Below, piece by piece: positions 62,994-64,000 of a stretch of 64,000 bases of DNA. A program made the translations under genes and the position numbers. Position 1 is the first letter of the stretch. Every line of letters begins with the position of its first letter. Below the pieces are notes generated by a model. The model searched no databases, was not told the origin of the DNA, and saw nothing but the letters and a program-made list of their open reading frames with translations. Source of the DNA: CAWDAQ01 sp963800325 (lineage in GTDB: Bacteria > Actinomycetota > Actinomycetes > Actinomycetales > Dermatophilaceae); contig CAWDAQ010000003.1 of the NCBI GenBank assembly GCA_963800325.1, positions 62,001 to 126,000 on the forward strand. The letters are read 5' to 3'.

Positions 62994-64000
62994 ATGACCT
63001 CCCCCCGCTCTCTCCCGCTCGCATCGCGTGCCGACTTCCTCGTCGGCTCGGTCATCGACTCCAGCACGTCCCTGCTCGCCGGGAAGACCCACGACATCGT
63101 CCGGTTCGCGATGGGCAGCCCGGCCGCCGAGGCGATCCCGACCAAGGCGCTGGCCGACGTCGGGGCGACGACGATGGGCGAGGCCTCCCCGGACGCGTTC
63201 GACTACGCCGCGACCGAGGGTGACCCGGCCCTGCGGGCGGCGGTCCTGGACATGCTCGCGGGCACGAGCGACGAGACGACGCCAGAGCGGCTGACCATCA
63301 CCGCGGGCGGCATGCAGGGCCTGGACCTGGTCAACAAGCTCTTCGTCGACCCGGGCGACCTCGTCGTCGTGGAGTCCCCGACGTACACCAACGGCAGTGC
63401 GACCGCGCTGTCCTACCAGGCCCAGCTGCTCGAGGTCCCGGTCGACTCGCAGGGGATGGACGTCGACGCGCTCGTCGAGGCGGTGACGAGGGCCGGGCGC
63501 CGGCCGAAGCTGATCTACACCGTCCCGACGTTCCAGAACCCGTCCGGGACGACCATGTCCCGCGAGCGGCGCGAACGCCTCGTCGGCATCGCGGCCGAGT
63601 GGGGCTCGGTCCTCGTCGACGACGACCCGTACGCGATGCTGCGCTTCACCGGCGAGCGCGTCCCGACGCTGCACGAGATCGCCGACGGCGACCCGCACGT
63701 CTTCTCGGTCCGCACGTTCAGCAAGATCATCGCGCCCGGCCTCCGGGTCGGCTGGGTCGACACCGACCCCGCCCTGCAGCCGCTGCTCATCAGCGCCAAG
63801 CAGGCCATGGACACGTGCACCAACCTGCCCGCCCAGCGGCTCGTGGCCGGCTTCCTGCGGGAGGGCCACCTCGCCGAGCACCTCGAGCGCATCCTCCCGG
63901 AGTACCGGCGGCGCAAGGAGGCCATGCAGGACGCGCTCACCGAGCACTTCGACGGGATCGCGCGGTGGACCGACCCCGAGGGCGGCTTCTTCCTCTGGGT
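62994..64000 (+). CDS. PLP-dependent aminotransferase class I/II, cut by window edge
   Basis: 335 codons are visible; the 3' end is outside the window. ATG with GAGAAGGTG upstream. It resembles the aminotransferase part of MocR/2-aminoadipate transaminase-like proteins, without an N-terminal GntR helix-turn-helix: FAMGSPAAEAIP, DYAATEGDPALRAAV, TAGGMQGLDLVNKLF, YTVPTFQNPSGTTMS, LVDDDPYAMLRF and FSKIIAPGLRVGWVD with the Schiff-base lysine. It probably transaminates an amino acid released from the substrate of the preceding hydrolase, for instance a diaminobutyrate derivative. The 99 bases before it are C-rich and hold no gene. Confidence 0.9.
   Translation, partial: MTSPRSLPLASRADFLVGSVIDSSTSLLAGKTHDIVRFAMGSPAAEAIPTKALADVGATTMGEASPDAFDYAATEGDPALRAAVLDMLAGTSDETTPERLTITAGGMQGLDLVNKLFVDPGDLVVVESPTYTNGSATALSYQAQLLEVPVDSQGMDVDALVEAVTRAGRRPKLIYTVPTFQNPSGTTMSRERRERLVGIAAEWGSVLVDDDPYAMLRFTGERVPTLHEIADGDPHVFSVRTFSKIIAPGLRVGWVDTDPALQPLLISAKQAMDTCTNLPAQRLVAGFLREGHLAEHLERILPEYRRRKEAMQDALTEHFDGIARWTDPEGGFFLW

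Noticed and set aside
60783..63947. A minus-strand open frame of more than 1000 codons at the right end
   Set aside because: It lies antisense to the EutA-DoeA and aminotransferase genes, whose motifs are unambiguous; its own translation is Arg/Val/Gly-rich without motifs.

Overview
The window is chromosomal DNA of a very GC-rich Actinomycetota. The signs are GTG/ATG starts in about equal use, GTGA and ATGA start/stop overlaps, many apparently leaderless genes with a TANNNT-type -10 box six or seven bases before the start codon, and the typical actinobacterial block clpS - DUF2017 - (VanZ) - murI - metallo-beta-lactamase - rph - rdgB. I cannot name the genus. I see no rRNA, CRISPR array, insertion sequence or phage gene. 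One tRNA (Leu, UAG) is present.

Layout. 1-2.9 kb: end of a histidine phosphatase-like gene, a cupin and NTF2-like gene pair, and a TPR-like regulator. 3.3-7.5 kb: a GH36 alpha-galactosidase broken by a frameshift, its LacI-type regulator, and a FliA/WhiG-type sigma factor behind a 28-bp near-palindrome. 7.8-22.5 kb: a dense catabolic region. It holds a class I amidotransferase fused to DUF2218, an oxygenase reductase, a Rieske-oxygenase homologue that has lost metal ligands, a P450, a glutamine-synthetase-like ligase, an acetoacetate-decarboxylase-fold protein, a MarR regulator and an aromatic-amino-acid-decarboxylase-like enzyme. An operon follows with homoprotocatechuate meta-cleavage genes (hpaE-, hpaD- and hpaG-like) running directly into puuC- and puuD-like genes. 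My reading is amine or aromatic-amine catabolism through gamma-glutamylated intermediates, feeding homoprotocatechuate cleavage. Related imperfect 20-bp palindromes precede three of its transcription units.

22.6-37 kb: a zinc alcohol dehydrogenase, a TIR-domain protein with a tandem repeat abutting its start codon, DUF5995, a cupin, a methyltransferase, an SDR, a DUF4407/membrane-protein pair of lower GC, a TauE/SafE exporter with an Rrf2 regulator, DUF389, a second SDR, an SRPBCC protein and a CoA-disulfide-reductase-like flavoprotein. 37-48 kb: a large Asp-box beta-propeller protein beside a stand-alone copy of its C-terminal domain, the DhaKLM dihydroxyacetone kinase, a peroxiredoxin, and a four-gene CbiM/N/Q/O-type metal transporter behind a sequence matching the Nur (nickel) box.

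48-57.7 kb: the housekeeping block, then NAD salvage (pncB, pncA) interleaved with a CysG-N-like protein and a HemD-winged-helix regulator of the nitrogen-assimilation type behind a GlnR-like array of half-sites. 57.7-64 kb: a cluster resembling ectoine-utilisation loci, with DUF3830, an amidase, a D-2-hydroxyacid dehydrogenase, one long polypeptide joining EutA-like and DoeA-like domains, and an aminotransferase that runs off the right edge.
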